Source: Tetrahymena thermophila SB210
Lineage: Eukaryota; Ciliophora; Oligohymenophorea; Hymenostomatida; Tetrahymenidae
Direction: 5' to 3'
DNA length: 64,000 nucleotides
NCBI RefSeq assembly: GCF_000189635.1
Contig: NW_002476484.1
Location: 248,001-312,000 of the forward strand
Shown here: positions 1-13,120 of the stretch, piece by piece
Position numbering within the stretch: position 1 is the stretch's first letter
Layout: the number at the start of each line of letters is the position of its first letter
Notes under the pieces: model-generated
Databases searched by the model: none
The model's input: the letters and a program-made list of their open reading frames with translations, nothing else
What the model was told of the DNA's origin: nothing
Program-made: the position numbers and the translations under genes

Positions 1-2890
1 ATTCAACCATAAAGTGCAGTTTATACAGGGAGGAAACAAAGTGAAATGTAAAATTAAAGTGGGCTCTCAGATTCAATTAAGAAATAATTCGATTATAATA
101 TACTTCGCTCTTAATAAAAAAGTAGAGTTAAACTAGCAAGCATTATGATAAATTAAGAAGCAAAAATAAACAAATCTTTTCTTGATTCTTCAAAAAGACC
201 TTCTATAATTGGTAGAGAAGATGGAAATAATTCTAAGATTCTCTAAAATAGTCATTTAAAATCATAGAGTGAATCTGTATCAACAAATTGCTAAACCCCA
301 AGAAGAAGGAGATTTGCTTCACCCTTAACAACTAGTGAAGCATCCAACAAAGAAAGTAGATTGAATAAATCTGTTTGTGAAAATCCTTCTTCAAGATTTT
401 AATCTCCAAATATATTGAATAAAAGCTATGTTTTAAACAGTGGAACCTAATCTCCTACCAAACCATTCAATAACGAAATAAATAATGGATTATAACGTAT
501 TTTAAATGAATGCTAAAATATTGAAAATAAAAGAGCTTTCACATAGGCTTATAACTTCCCAGTACCTAACACAAATAATTCTTATACATATAATCCTAAA
601 GTACGTTCTCTTTCTTAAAATGATGAAACATTATTAAATGAGTTTAGTAAAATGTCATCTAATTAAGAATAACCAAGTAAAATCTTCATTACATCAGAGC
701 CTTCTGTAGATTAGCTATATAATAGAGGGAGTCTCTAATATTTAGATCACTCTGCTCCACCCAACCCATAGCATAATAATTCAATATCCTCACTGACTTA
801 TATAGCATCTCCTCTTCCTCCTAGTAATTCATATCAAAGAAGCAAAAAAACAAATAGATTTTCTTCAATTTAACCTCAAATCCCAACATAAAGTAAATTA
901 AATTATAATTTAATTTTTTAATTTCATTTATAATCTACTTTTTTTAGCTTAAAAAACACTTTGTTTGAATTATTGATTGTGAGTTTATTTTATTTTAAAA
1001 TTTGAAAATATCAACCCAAAAATATATTTCTATAAAATATAAAAAAATATACTTATGCAAATAATAAATAGATAAATATTTTTCAAAAATTATCAACTGC
1101 ATCAATTTGTCAATTAATTCATAAATAAATTTTTTAAATATAAATTTTATTAAAAAATAAATTTTTTTATTTATTAAGATTTTCTTAAATTTTATGTTTT
1201 TTAAATAAAAATTAATTGAAGTAACTTTTATTTGAGTATTTGTATAATTTATTTAGATTAAAATAAAAAAATATTATCAAAATAAATTTATTTTATAAAA
1301 CTTTAAAGATAGTGTGAGCAATGAAAGAAAAAAAAGAAGTGAAAGTATTGATAAACATTAAGAATCAACTATCTTGTTAAGACGTAAAAATTCAGGAATT
1401 TCAAGCAGTTCAAATGTTACTAGCATTTCTAAGATGAGTGAGAATAATGTAATTAGAAGCTTAAAAAAGATGTTACAAAATAGAATAAAATTAAGCTAAC
1501 TGTAAATTCACTAGGACTAGGATTGCAGAAGATTGCTTAATCATTTTACAAATAAATGGTATGATTTGATTTCTTCAATACAAAGAAAGGATATTGAGCA
1601 CACATTGTTTTTGGTAATTTAATTACTGAACACCCTAGTCGACTTGAATGATATAAATTGCTTTTTAAATATGTTACTGTTTATTTCTAAAGTTTATATT
1701 GACTTTCTTGATTATGACAAAGCACTTTTCTTTTTAAGCTAAGGAAAAATAATTTGTGATTATACTCAGAATTAACAGAAAAAAATAGAGTTTCTAAAAT
1801 AAATTGCTGAATGTTCTACAGGTCTTAAAGATTACAAAGCCTCCATAATATTACTAAAAAAAGGTAGATAAAAAAAAAACACTTTAATTACTTTAAAACT
1901 AATTTCAAAACTTACTAAAAATGTTTTTTTGTTTTATTAAAAATAGCTCTTTAATATGCTTGGGTGCTTAAGGATACAAATTAAGAGACCTTTATTTATG
2001 ATAAGCTTGGGTTAAATTATTATTATGTTGGGGATTTAGCATTATCTAAATATTATCATGATAAATTTATGGATGGAGACTATGAATGTTTCGATTCACC
2101 GAATAGATAAATGGCTGAATAGGATGTTTAAGAGTTTTTCTATTACCTAGATTGTAAGACTGAGGGTTTTAGCAGAATTATTTTCGGAAAACTAAGTTTG
2201 CCAATTTTAAACATTTATGATAATGATAGAGTGATTACAGAATAGGATGAGTATAAAACAAAATAGTCTTTTAATTTCATCAATCAGCATGGCTTGTAAA
2301 ATACTTGTGACAAATATAAAATATACAATTATAAGACATGTAATGGCAGGGTGTTGCTAGATTAGATGATGAAAGAGAAAGAATTTCACTTTGAAATTTC
2401 AACTCCAATTTATTCATATTAGCAAAGAAAAGAAGAAGAAAGATTGTAGTTTTATCGTGATATAGGTGAACCTATTTAAGAGCCAAGAATCAAAAAAAGA
2501 ATGGCTCTTCCTTAAGTTTTAGTGAAAGAACTTGAAAAGAGAAAGAAAGAAAAAGAAAAATTGGAATAAAAAACTAGAAATTTTAATGATCCATCAAAAT
2601 ATAAAATTCCTTATCAAGTCAGATTATAATAAATGATGAATGATAAAGAAACTTATGAATCAACAATCAATAGAATACACTAAATTGTTAGATTTACCGA
2701 CCCTAATTAATAACAAAAACAATAAGTTCTTCTCAACCATTTAGATGAAGACAGACAGAAAATGATGAATGAAAAAATTCACGATCCTTATTCTTTAAAG
2801 AAAAAATACGAAAGTCTACTTTCAGACATTGTTGCTGAGTTTATTTTAAGAAAAAACGGGCAAAATACATCTGGGATTTACATAATTTGA
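1..2890 (+). CDS. TPR-like repeat protein, 5' end outside window
   Basis: Open from base 1 in frame 1 when TAA/TAG are read as Gln. Model: exons 1-892, 1309-1863 and 1947-2890, stop TGA at 2888; 796 residues are visible. The intron 1864-1946 is clear (GTAGAT...AATAG) and restores a helix-turn-helix run with TPR spacing (KKALQYAW, KLGLNYYYVGD), roughly residues 420-560. The first ~300 residues are low-complexity, rich in Ser, Asn and Gln. The tail is charged and coiled-coil prone (LEKRKKEKEKLEQ). The 416-bp first intron (893-1308) is inferred only from phase: the exon ends on one base and the acceptor at 1307-1308 supplies two. TPRs usually bind partner proteins; no catalytic motif was seen. 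Two adjacent genes remain possible, the second beginning near 1309, but no ATG there supports that. Confidence 0.7.
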
Positions 2891-2949
2891 ATTTATAAAA
2901 CAAAAAACATTAAAAAATTGTAAATAGAATAAATTTATAAAAAAAACTA

Positions 2950-3985
2950 TAAAATTCTACTCTAATAAAGTAATTAATACTTACTCACTTACTCAATTTT
3001 CAAACCAATAATTATTATAAAAATATATTTATATGGTTATTTATTAAATATATAAGAAATAGCTAAGTTATCACTAATAAATCATTTTAAAATAAACTTT
3101 AAATCTATTTTTAATGACATCAAAAACATTCAAGTTCAATATATTTTAAATAATTTAATTAAATCTCTAATTAAACCTATAATATTTAAAATTTTTATTT
3201 TAGTTTTTTTTCTTTCTACAATAGTATAAAATTAATTGAATCAAGGTTAAATATTTTAAACAAGTACATAATTTAAAATAGCTTTTAAATTCTACTTTAA
3301 TAAAGGAATTAATGCTTACTTACTCAATTTTCAAACCAATAATTATTATAAAATTATATTAATATGGTTATTTTTTAAATATTTAGAATATTGCTAAGTT
3401 ATCACTAATAAATCAGTTTAAAATAAACTTTAAATCTATATTTAATGATATCAAAAACATTCAAGCTCATTATATTTTAAATAATTTAATCAAATCTTTA
3501 ATTAAGCCTTTAATGTTTAAAAATTTTATTTTAGTTTTTCAATTTTCTACAAAATTAATTGAATCAAGGTTAAACATTTTAAACAAGTAAATTTTTTGAA
3601 AAAAGCAAAAAAATTCTATTCTAATAAAGTAATTAATATTTTCTTACTTACTAAATTTTCAAACCAATAATTATTATAAAAATATATTTATATGGTTATT
3701 TATTAAATATATAAGAAATAGCTAAGTTATCACTAATAAATCAGTTTAAAATAAACTTTAAATCTATTTTTAATAACATCAAAAATACTCAAGTTCAAAA
3801 TATTGTAAATAATTTAATCTAATCTTCAATTTAATCTTTAATATTTAAAAATTTTAATTTAGTTTTTCTTCTTACTACAATAGTGTAAAAAAATTCAATC
3901 AAGGTTATAAAATTTTAAACAAGTAAATAATTTAAAAAAATCTATAAAATTCTTTTCTAATAAAGTAATTAATATTTACTTACTC

Positions 3986-4020
<35 letters not shown>

Positions 4021-4310
4021 CAATTTGCAAACCTATAATTATTATAAAAATATATTTATATGGTTATTTATTAATTATTTAAGAAATAACTAAGTTATCA
4101 CTTAAATCAGTTTAAAATAAACTTTAAATCTATTTTTAATAACATCAAAAATATTCAAGTTCAAAATATTGTAAATAATTTAATCAAATCTTCAACTAAA
4201 TCTTTAATATTTAAAAATTTTAATTTTAGTTTTTCTTCTTTCTAGAATAGTGTAAAATAAATTCAATCAAGGTTATAAAATTTTAAATAAGTAAATAATT
4301 TAAAAACTTC
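2950..4310. repeat. Four tandem ~330-bp non-coding repeats
   Basis: Copies begin near 2952, 3288, 3611 and 3947 (spacing 336, 323, 336). Each starts with aaattctaytctaataaag, passes through a TTAC/CTTA stretch and caaaccaataattattataa, and ends with a TTTTAGTTTTT tract and caatcaaggtta. Copies differ by substitutions and small indels. No reading frame runs through them. The rest of the spacer up to 4840 is AT-rich without visible genes. Confidence 0.85.
3970..4022. repeat. CTTA tetranucleotide microsatellite
   Basis: The TTAC/CTTA stretch inside the fourth 330-bp repeat has expanded to about ten units; the other three copies have two to four. It is a length-variable site rather than a functional element. 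Confidence 0.85.
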
Positions 4311-4840
4311 AATAAATTTGGTAGTTTATTTAAAAAATTTATCAAAAAAATTTGGAACGAAGTAATTTTATTAATTTAATGGGATTTATTTAATCAATTT
4401 TATTTTTTTTTATATTGCAATTTGTATTTTTTTAAGCTATTTAATAGAAATTAAATTGAATAAATCGGCAATTTTTAACCTAAATTATAAAGATTATAAA
4501 TACTGGAAAAGTATTGAAGAAGAAATAATTTATAATAATTAGCTAATTATTTTTTATTTATTGAATTTATCAAAAAAAAGAAAGTCAGTCTGAACAACTT
4601 TTTTAAATTATTTTAGAATTTTTTTGCTGGTGAATTGATTCACGTTTTGGATAGAAGCGTTGAATCACTATTTTAAAAAAATGTAATTAGTTATAGATAG
4701 AGATAAATAAATTGTATAATTTTTTTTTTTTAATCAATATTGATGATTTACAAAATTATTTAATTAATAATATCAGATTTTCCTAAATATCTAAGCAATA
4801 ATAAATAGCTTATAAAAGTAATAGATTTTCTTAGAAGAAG

Positions 4841-6797
4841 ATGTTTTTTGTCGCCTTATGCTTGTGCACTATTTCACTTAATTATTTTAGTAAAGCCGAA
4901 AATCCTTTTGGATTAGGAGTTTAGCTGTTTTTAATATTCTTCAATTGCATACCGCGCCCATTACATGGAATTATATATAACACAATTGAAATACTTGTAC
5001 TCATGTATTTGTAGGATATCACCAGAGATTTCAATATGATGGATGAATTACCATGTAAAATATTCCTGCTAGATATTATTGGTAATTTTATTCCCTCCGT
5101 TCTAGAGTATACTGGTTTGATCCCTATACCATATTATATTACTGATTTTATCAAATACAACTTATTTTATCTATACAACTTCCTATACACCTTCTTTTTA
5201 GAGGTAAATATCTGATTCATTTTTCTATTCTAAATACGCTATTAATCTTTTTTAAAATTGCCTCTAATCCATTCTCATGCCAACAAAAATTAATGCTTTT
5301 TTTATTTTAGGGAGAGTTAATTAGATAGATTAATATTGGAGCGATGTTCTTTATCATCTTTATAGGTTTTGTCAATTACTGCCGCAAAACATTTATACTA
5401 AAAGTTGTACATAATAAAACAAAAAAAATATATTCGATGGCTGGATCTAGTGTAGAAGATGCTGCAAACTACTTAATTATTGAGCAAGAGCAAGTTTTAG
5501 TTGCTACTCTGCATCCTAAAAAAATAATTTAGCGCACCTTTAATATTCCTGCTAATTTTGAATTTGTAGGCTATGCTATTCCTTCAAGAAGTGTAGTCTT
5601 TTATGATAAATAAAATTTCTAGTTTAAGATTTTTGATTCTAACAACTTTAAGTAGACTTAAATCATTTAGAGTGAAGCAAACGTTGCATATATAGTTCAT
5701 GCTAGCAAGAATCTTTTAGCTGTATTTTCACAGCTTGCAGCTGGATAAGACGGGACTTTGATAACTGTAAAACAAAAATTAAAATAAATAATTTATTAAA
5801 ACATAAGAAAGCAAGCTAGTTTATAGAGAATCAAAGCCATTTTTAACAAACTAAATATACCCTAAAATTAATTAATTCAAAATACCTAAATTAATTGATT
5901 AAAAATACCCTAAATTGCACTAAAATTAATTGATAAGTCTATGAATTATTTAAATAAATAATTTGTAGATTTTCAAATTTCATTTATAAAATTAAAACAA
6001 TAAATATTTATTTAATTAGTTAAACATTTAAAAAAATAGGTTTATGATTGTTCGACTGGTTAATAAACAGTCTCAGTCGGTCTCTCTCATAAAATTACTA
6101 AATAAGAAAACCTTTTGATTTTCGATAGCTTTGTCATAGATCTAGAAAAAACTTCTGATAAACTAATTTTTTCCTTTGAAAAGCTCCTTTGCAGTCTAGA
6201 TATTGAAACTAAAGTGAATGAATCACTTAGCACTGATTTCTCTAATGGTTTCACTATCAACAAGGTTAATGAGAGAAGAGTCATTTTATGCGGGTATTTA
6301 TAATTTAATTTCAAAAATTAAAAATTAGACATAAAGAATAATTTTAACATAAATTTATTTTTTAGCTTAAAATTAACTTAATTTTAAATTTTTACTTATT
6401 TATTTATTAACTTACTTACTTACTTATTAGAAAAGATGACTGGGCTGAAATGTATGATGTACCCACTAATTAACCTACTACAATGAGAAATGTCTTTTTA
6501 AGTTATTCGAGGATAGTTCCAATTACAGGTTTAAATAATTATTACTTTGTAGAACCATGTTGCTCGAAGAAGAATGTTTATATCATGAAAGGATTTGGAT
6601 ATGATATGTAAATTGTAACATACTTTTAACTTGGCTATCCAAATATTATGTATGCTTCGTACAACAAAGAAACAAAGAGAGTGGTATTTTTAGATTCTAA
6701 AAAGGGAATTGTATATAAACTACCCTTACATATCAACTCAAAAGATGCACAAATAGTTTCAAATGATTTTGAAGATAGTATTGTAGCTCTTGACTGA
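4841..6797 (+). CDS. Secreted or membrane protein with probable beta-propeller, function unknown
   Basis: Model: exons 4841-5203, 5311-5766, 6040-6293, 6431-6797; 479 residues, all junction phases agree. The N-terminus MFFVALCLCTIS followed by SKAEN looks like a signal peptide with a cleavage site. One more strongly hydrophobic segment follows near residues 124-137 (INIGAMFFIIFIGFV). After that come repeated short beta-strand patterns of the WD40/YVTN kind (FEFVGYAIPSRSVVFYD, NLLAVFSQLAAGQDGTLITV). The third exon joins these cleanly across a 273-bp intron; reading through instead would end at TGA 5896. The last intron (6294-6430) ends in a TTAC-rich tract. No family name can be given. Upstream lies the 330-bp repeat array, and the next gene is convergent. 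Confidence 0.7.
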
Positions 6798-7367
6798 CTG
6801 AATAAATGAATCAATACATAAATAAATGTTTTCACAAATTTATTTATTTATTTATTTTATAGTTAAAGAAAATAGATTTTTTAAAATATTATTAAACTCA
6901 TTATAATTAAATAATTTAACTTGAGTATAAAAAATACACAACTAAATATGTAAATAATAATTGAAATTTATTTCTTGTTGTTTGTTTGTTATTTATATAT
7001 TTTCTTTTATTTCTTACTAAATTTTAATAATCTTATTAGTAAACTATTCACTCTTCATTATACGCTCATTCATTCATTCATTCATTCATTCAATCAATCA
7101 AAAGATTCTTCCTTTTTATAATTTTTTGAAAGCTTCAGACTGTAGATATTTTAAATTTTTTTATTATATACAATATTTATTTTAAATAGATAAATCACCT
7201 TAACTTTTTTTTTGTTTAATTATAACTTATGAAAGTATTTATTTTAAATTAGTAATAGAAATCATTAAAAAATTTTAGAATTGTTATTATGTTTTTTTGT
7301 TAGAAAATTATTCATTGTAAAAACTCATTTTAATTTTAATATTTAAATAAATAAATGAATCAATCAA
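6798..7367. other. AT-rich spacer with ATTC/AATC microsatellites
   Basis: Convergent spacer between a (+) and a (-) gene. It holds an ATTC run at about 7067-7090 merging into AATC units to about 7100, and further AATC units at 7357-7374 that include the stop codon of the transporter gene. No coding frame was seen. Confidence 0.7.
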
Positions 7368-9114
7368 TCAATCATCTAATATGGAATCGGGATTTGAGCT
7401 AAAGAACTTCCTTGATAATGCAACAATACCATATATTAAACTTATTAAACCAATCAAACCAATTACCCCGTAAAAAATAATAGAAAAGTTTTTAGATTGG
7501 TTTTCAATCAGTTTCTTCTTTTATTATTCGAATTCTTTTTTATCTTTGAGAGTTTATTTCATTTATTTAGGATTTTATTGATTCTGCTTTGATGAAGTAA
7601 CATCTTCGTTTTAGTCATCATCTGAATCTTCGTCCTCGTTTATAAATAAATTGTATTTGTCCTCTTTTTGACTTTTGACACCGGATAGCAAAGTGCTTTC
7701 TAAGGCTATTTCGGAGTCATCTATAACACCTATTTATTTACATTTTTAATTATTTAAAAATTGAATAGCAGTTAATCATAAATAATTAAATTCTACCTAG
7801 CTTAGATATACTCTTTTTTAGCTTAAGCATTAACGAGTCCTATCCATGATATGCTTGAAAGTGTAATATGATAGGGATTAAGTACATTGTGAAGAAGCAG
7901 GTAATGGCACCATTTACATTCATTAGATCTTCTGATTTAATTGAGGGGATATTTTGCAAGACAATGCATAGAAATACATAAAATAAGTTAAACCCAATAA
8001 ATAGTTATTCTGGAGGTTCTCTTTCACTGTAGAAAAATTGGAAGAGTCTTTATCTAGATATAAAGAATGACATAGGTAAACATGTTATAAGATTTATAAA
8101 ATAGAGAATCTGAACTATAAATATAGATATCTATTCCATTATTAAAAAAAATTCAATAAATCATTTTTTAGTGAACAAATTTTGTACATCTGTCTATGAA
8201 AAGTAATCGTTTATGTTTTCTCCGAATTCAGCTCTGAGATCCCTTCCTTAATAAATAAATTAATATTAATAAAAAGTTAAAAATGACATGTTTAATTTAT
8301 TCAATTAAATTTAAGCTTAATTTGAATTAATAAGAAAGTTTGTACCTAAAATCCCTAATCCTCCAAATAAGCCTATTGATAGATAAATCAAAAATACACT
8401 AAAATAGGCAAAGCCTAAGACTTTATAGTTTTCTTCTTAATTTTTATGTTATTTTATTACAGGACCTATAGTAGTATGGACTGAATAACCAATAGCAGAT
8501 GCTCCTGATACATTTCCTATATCAAAAGACCATAATTTAACTGAAGATGAACTATGGCTTAATCTACCAGATGCAACATTAGAAATGAATACAGTAAAAA
8601 TAAAGATAACAAATGAAAATATAGAATAAATGCCATATTCAGATATTTTAACTAAAATGTCCATTTTTCTTATGAATGTAAGAAATCCTATTGGTATTGC
8701 TGAAATATATCCTAAATATTGTAAAGAAAACTAGCTGTAACTTAACTGAGAAGGAGCAGCGAAGTTATCATTCCCGCTTACCAGCATTAAAAATGTGATC
8801 ATACGATAAACCATATTATTGCAAAGCAGGAAATACTGCAATGCAACTAAGTAGAGATAAATGGAACTTAAAATTTAGAAAAACTTCCACCATTTTATGC
8901 CCAAAATTCTTTATATTGTATCTGAAACGTCGCTTTCTTTTGGCTTTAGATTTGCAACCAATATGCCACAAGTTTTGTAGGATATAAATCCTTAAAGAAT
9001 AAGAACAACTATGCAAGATATATATCCTTCTTAATTGAATAAAACAGGCAGTACTAAAGCTGTCTCACCAATCATCATATTGATGAGAGAAAATGTCATT
9101 TATATTTTATTCAT
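7368..9114 (-). CDS. Amino-acid/auxin-permease-type transporter (Aa_trans, SLC38-like)
   Basis: Minus-strand exons 9114-8346, 8246-8188, 8130-7797, 7729-7368 give 507 residues; introns are 99, 57, 66 and phases 1, 0, 1 all match. The protein has about ten or eleven hydrophobic segments. Near the start is INMMIGETALVLP, resembling the first helix of amino-acid permeases (the conserved N-x-x-x-G region). SGASAIGYSVHTTIGPVIK in the middle matches the helix-6 'short, semi-conserved' region of SLC38-like proteins. An acidic and Gln/Lys-rich loop (DEDEDSDDDQ) precedes the last helix, probably cytosolic. The likely role is proton- or sodium-coupled amino-acid movement across plasma or lysosomal membrane; the substrate cannot be told. 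The stop falls inside an AATC microsatellite. Confidence 0.85.
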
Positions 9115-9995
9115 TTGCCTAAACTTAACTAAATAACTAACTAACTTATTAACTATCTTTTAACTAAATCTGAAGTTCTATATATATTTTTTCTTCTATT
9201 TGCTAATATAATAAAACACTTATCAACAAATTAAATTCTCAAGATAGTACTTTAATTTAATGCATTTCTTAGACATTAATTTATTTTATAAATTTTTTTT
9301 AAATATTCCTAATAAGTTCCTTAAATTTCTGATTGGTTCCTATTCTAAATTGCCTTTTTTTGATAGGGTTTGTTTGTAATTAAATTAATCATAAAATTAA
9401 TTTTAGGTTTTATTCTCAATTTAAATTTAATTAATTTTTGGTGACTTTTTATTCATTCTTTACTATTAAAATTTATTTAAAATAATTTTCAAATGATAAT
9501 TTTATTTTTTAAAATAATATTTTGCATTAAACAGACAGACTTCAGTTATTCACTCTAATTCCTCATAATTTAAGGTTTAATCTTAACAATTTATTATTTG
9601 ATTAATATATTTAAAAATTTTTTACAATTCAATACAACTTTCGAGAATAGCGAGAAACGAACAACGAGAAATTATGGTAAAATTATTTTTTAAATTAAAG
9701 CTTAAAGTTTTTAGCATTATTTTTTTAAAATTATATATAAAATATGAATTTATTAATTTAAAAATAGAACAGCATAAATTATTTTTTCATAAAAGATTTG
9801 TGAAAAAGAATTTAATTGCTAAGTAAGTTCAGTATTAATTTTTAAAAAATTAATTTATCATAATAAAGATTTTTTAAACAAAAGATGTAAATTATGAAGA
9901 AGTATATATATAACAGAAAGATTACAAACTAATTAAAACAACAAAACTTTATTTTATTTAATATTTAAAAAATCAGCAACAATTTTAAAGCAAAC
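9115..9995. other. AT-rich spacer downstream of LRR gene
   Basis: Separates the 5' end of the transporter gene (9114) from the 3' end of LRR gene A (9996), both on the minus strand. No open frame was seen. A small patch richer in G+C sits near 9638-9668 (ttcgagaatagcgag region), about 340 bp beyond the LRR stop, in the same relative place as the hairpin beyond LRR gene B. Confidence 0.6.
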
Positions 9996-12900
9996 TCAAA
10001 ACTATATAAGTTTTCTAGTAACTAATCTCTTAAATTTCAAGCAATCTTTATTATTTATCCTTTGATATCCAGACCTTATTGATATATAATAAAAAAATAA
10101 CTAAAATTAGTTGAATAAAAGTATTAGAGAAAATAATATATTTTGAATTAAAATATTCTCTTATCATACAAAAAAATAAATAAATAAATAAATAACTTAA
10201 AAACTAATTGATCGAATAAATTTTAGCTAATAAAAATTTATATTTTTTAATATTATTAAATAATTCGTAATAAATAGAAATTAATTTTTTATACATATAG
10301 TAAATTTTCAAGGTTGTGAGTTTTGTGAAGTTTGCTAAACTAGAAATAATAGGTAATCTATCTCTGTAATAACTTTTAATAATTAATATAAATTTTTAAT
10401 AAATGAAAGAAAGAAAAAATAATTAAATAAAAAAAATAAATTAATATTTTAATTTTTAATTTAAAATTAAAACTTGATAAAAAAATTAGAGAAAATTAAA
10501 GTAGTTCATTTATTTATTTTTAAAAATTTTAATTGTTTAAAATTAAATAAATAATTCTTATAAATAAAGTAATTAAATAAATAATAAATTGTGAAAGAAT
10601 TATCAAATTTTAATAAAAATCAATTTGTAAAAAATAAAATAAGATATTGATATCAATTTAAATAATAAATATTTATTTATTTTCTTTGAAGAAAAAATGT
10701 TAAAATAATATTCTTTTATGATATTTATATTTTAACAAACACAATTTACTATAAATTTAGAGTCAAACTAGTAATATTTTAGCAAGAATTCAAAGAACGA
10801 AATAAAAATTGTTATTTTTATTAATTCATCATGCTATGTGACCTTTTTATTCATTCATTAGAAAAATAAAAAAATAGTTTTAAAATATGCTTAATGTGAG
10901 ATAAAAATCAATTAATTAAAAAACTATAAATTATAAAGTTCTAATAAAACAAAATATTCATTTTACATAAATTTGAATTCTAAATTTAAGAGATTGGGAC
11001 AGTTTATAAAAGCATCATCTTAATCTAATAAATCAATTTGGTTGCCTATAACATAATTTTCAGATTCGCTTTTAATATTTTAAAAATAACTATGCTAAGG
11101 AATGTATCAAATAGCTATAAATAATAAATGAATAATAATAATAATAAGGATAATCCTTATATCTAATTTTCTAAGTTAGCATTTAGATAGATTAACAAAT
11201 AACTTTTTAATTTAGAAACAAAAAAATATTTTTTTACACCTAAAATTTCAGTTCTAATGTCTACAGATATGGACATTTTAAAAAGCTAAAACCTAAACTT
11301 GATGGATCACTAAGTAAAATTTTATTATCGCTTTTTAAATATTAATTAAAACAAATTAATTGATTGCTATGAATGAAATAAAATTAAATAAAAAATAAAA
11401 GAGATTTATAGGATTTATAGATTTTTTATTTTTTACATAAGGGAGAGCTTCAAACTATTGAGATTGATAGAATTTGATAAACAAGTACCCAAATCTACAA
11501 CCCCTTTCTTACGAATCAAATTTAAACTAATATTAAAATAGTAAATTAAAATGAGCAAGCATATTTAAAAAGTTAGAAAAAAAGTTAAAAATGATATCTA
11601 AATTTAATTTTTTTTGAATTAATAACAAATATAATATTATAAAATCAAGAAATGTATGCATTAATAAAAAAAGAAACAAATTTTTAACAGAGCTACTTAG
11701 TTCTTGATAATTATTTTTAAAAAACTATAATTATAAAAATAAATAAGCTTATTTATTTTACTCAGATTAAAGCTCAAGTTAGGAAAGGTTTGGTAATGCT
11801 TCTATTGCTGAACCTATATATTATATGCCTTAATCTCCAATTTAATTGCTTCTTTTAATATTGAAATAAAACTAAGTTTATTATCTTCTCTCTAAAATAA
11901 ATTCAAAAAGAAAACTAAAAAAAAATGTAAATTAAACACAAATAAATATAAAAATGTCAAAATTAATTTTGAAATAAAATAAATCATATAAAAAATAAGG
12001 ATTATGAAACATTTAATAAATTTTTATTTAATAAAAAAAAACCTGATTACCCGATATTGAGCATCAAATTTTAGATATTAAGGCATTTTTTTAAACCAGA
12101 AGAAATAGAATAGGCACCTTAATTACCAACTAAGTTATTGCTTATAATAAATTAGATAAATAATTAATTATTTAATAAGAAAGAATATAATCCTAAAAGT
12201 AAAACTACACATTAAAAATATTAAAAAATTAGTTTAATTAATATCTAAAATACAAAAAAAAAAAAATCTAAATAATTAAATATGTGCAACAAAAAGATTT
12301 TCATTTTTATTTTTTTAATCATAAAGAAAGAGTTAAAAAATTAATTTTACTTGAGAATCATGGTCAAATTAGATAGGTTTGTGCAACTCGATAAACCATA
12401 ATCTAAAAATTATATGCCTTGATCGCCAATTTAAGTAAAACTTTTAATATTATAAAATATTTTGTCTCTAATTAGCTAAATAGTAAATAAAATGAGAGAG
12501 TACACAAATATAAAAAAGAAAAAATTGGATTTGAAAAAATATCAAATAATATTAATTATAAATGATATCAATAAATAAATAAATAAATAAAATGTAGCCA
12601 GCCAAAAAATATTTTAAAAAGCTAAAATTTTAGTCTCTATTTACTTGATTAAAAAATACTTTTTAAAATTAATTAAATAAAATTATTCTACTTGACTTGG
12701 AGTAAAAGAGTTTAAAGATTGGAGCAACTTGCTAAAGCCTTTCCTAATTCGAGTAAATCTTAAGCCTCAAGATCATAACCTCTTTAAAAAGAATAGAATA
12801 AAATTATAATAATTTAAACTTGTAAAATAAATAAAAAAATGAAAAAAGTAAGAAAATTAAACTAGCTCTAATAAGTAAATTTAATAAGCAAATAAAATAT

Positions 12901-13120
12901 GTAAATTCTTATTTTACAAAACATATTTTAAAAAGCATGAATTAAATACAATAAAAAAGATATTTGATTTTTTACTTTAATTTGATTCCTACATCAGTAT
13001 ATAATTATAGAGGCAAGCTTACAAACTATTTTTATAGTAAATATGAAATTAATTTTATATTCTTATATAATTTTGAAATACCTCTTCTACTTTATAAAAT
13101 AATTCTATGTTTTCTGTCAT
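9996..13120 (-). CDS. Leucine-rich-repeat protein A, one repeat per exon
   Basis: Minus-strand exons: 13120-12993, 12781-12692, 12440-12351, 12140-12051, 11851-11762, 11526-11437, 11330-11238, 11068-10967, 10842-10750, 10372-10295, 10074-9996. They sum to 1023 bp and 340 residues with no internal TGA. Five consecutive exons are exactly 90 bp, and every junction is phase 2. Each middle exon encodes one ribonuclease-inhibitor-like LRR: IGDQGI...L...L..C.NL..L.L.L, for example SSCTNLSNLTMIL. The last exon ends in a basic tail (LKFKRLVTRKL). The exon-1 donor is the least certain point; GTAGGA at 12992 gives the right phase, whereas the position aligned with gene B does not. The role is probably protein binding. 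Gene B upstream is a tandem paralogue. Confidence 0.8.

Noticed and set aside
893..947. Short 55-bp intron at the end of the first exon of the TPR gene (acceptor TTTTTTTAG)
   Set aside because: The following frame meets TGA within about 30 bases; only the longer intron to 1308 continues into the TPR region.
2950..4310. CRISPR-like array
   Set aside because: Units are ~330 bp and contiguous, with no short repeats or unique spacers, and the genome is that of a ciliate.
8449..8664. Separate 71-residue minus-strand gene
   Set aside because: It is an internal piece of the transporter exon 1, ended only by a TAA that codes for Gln here.
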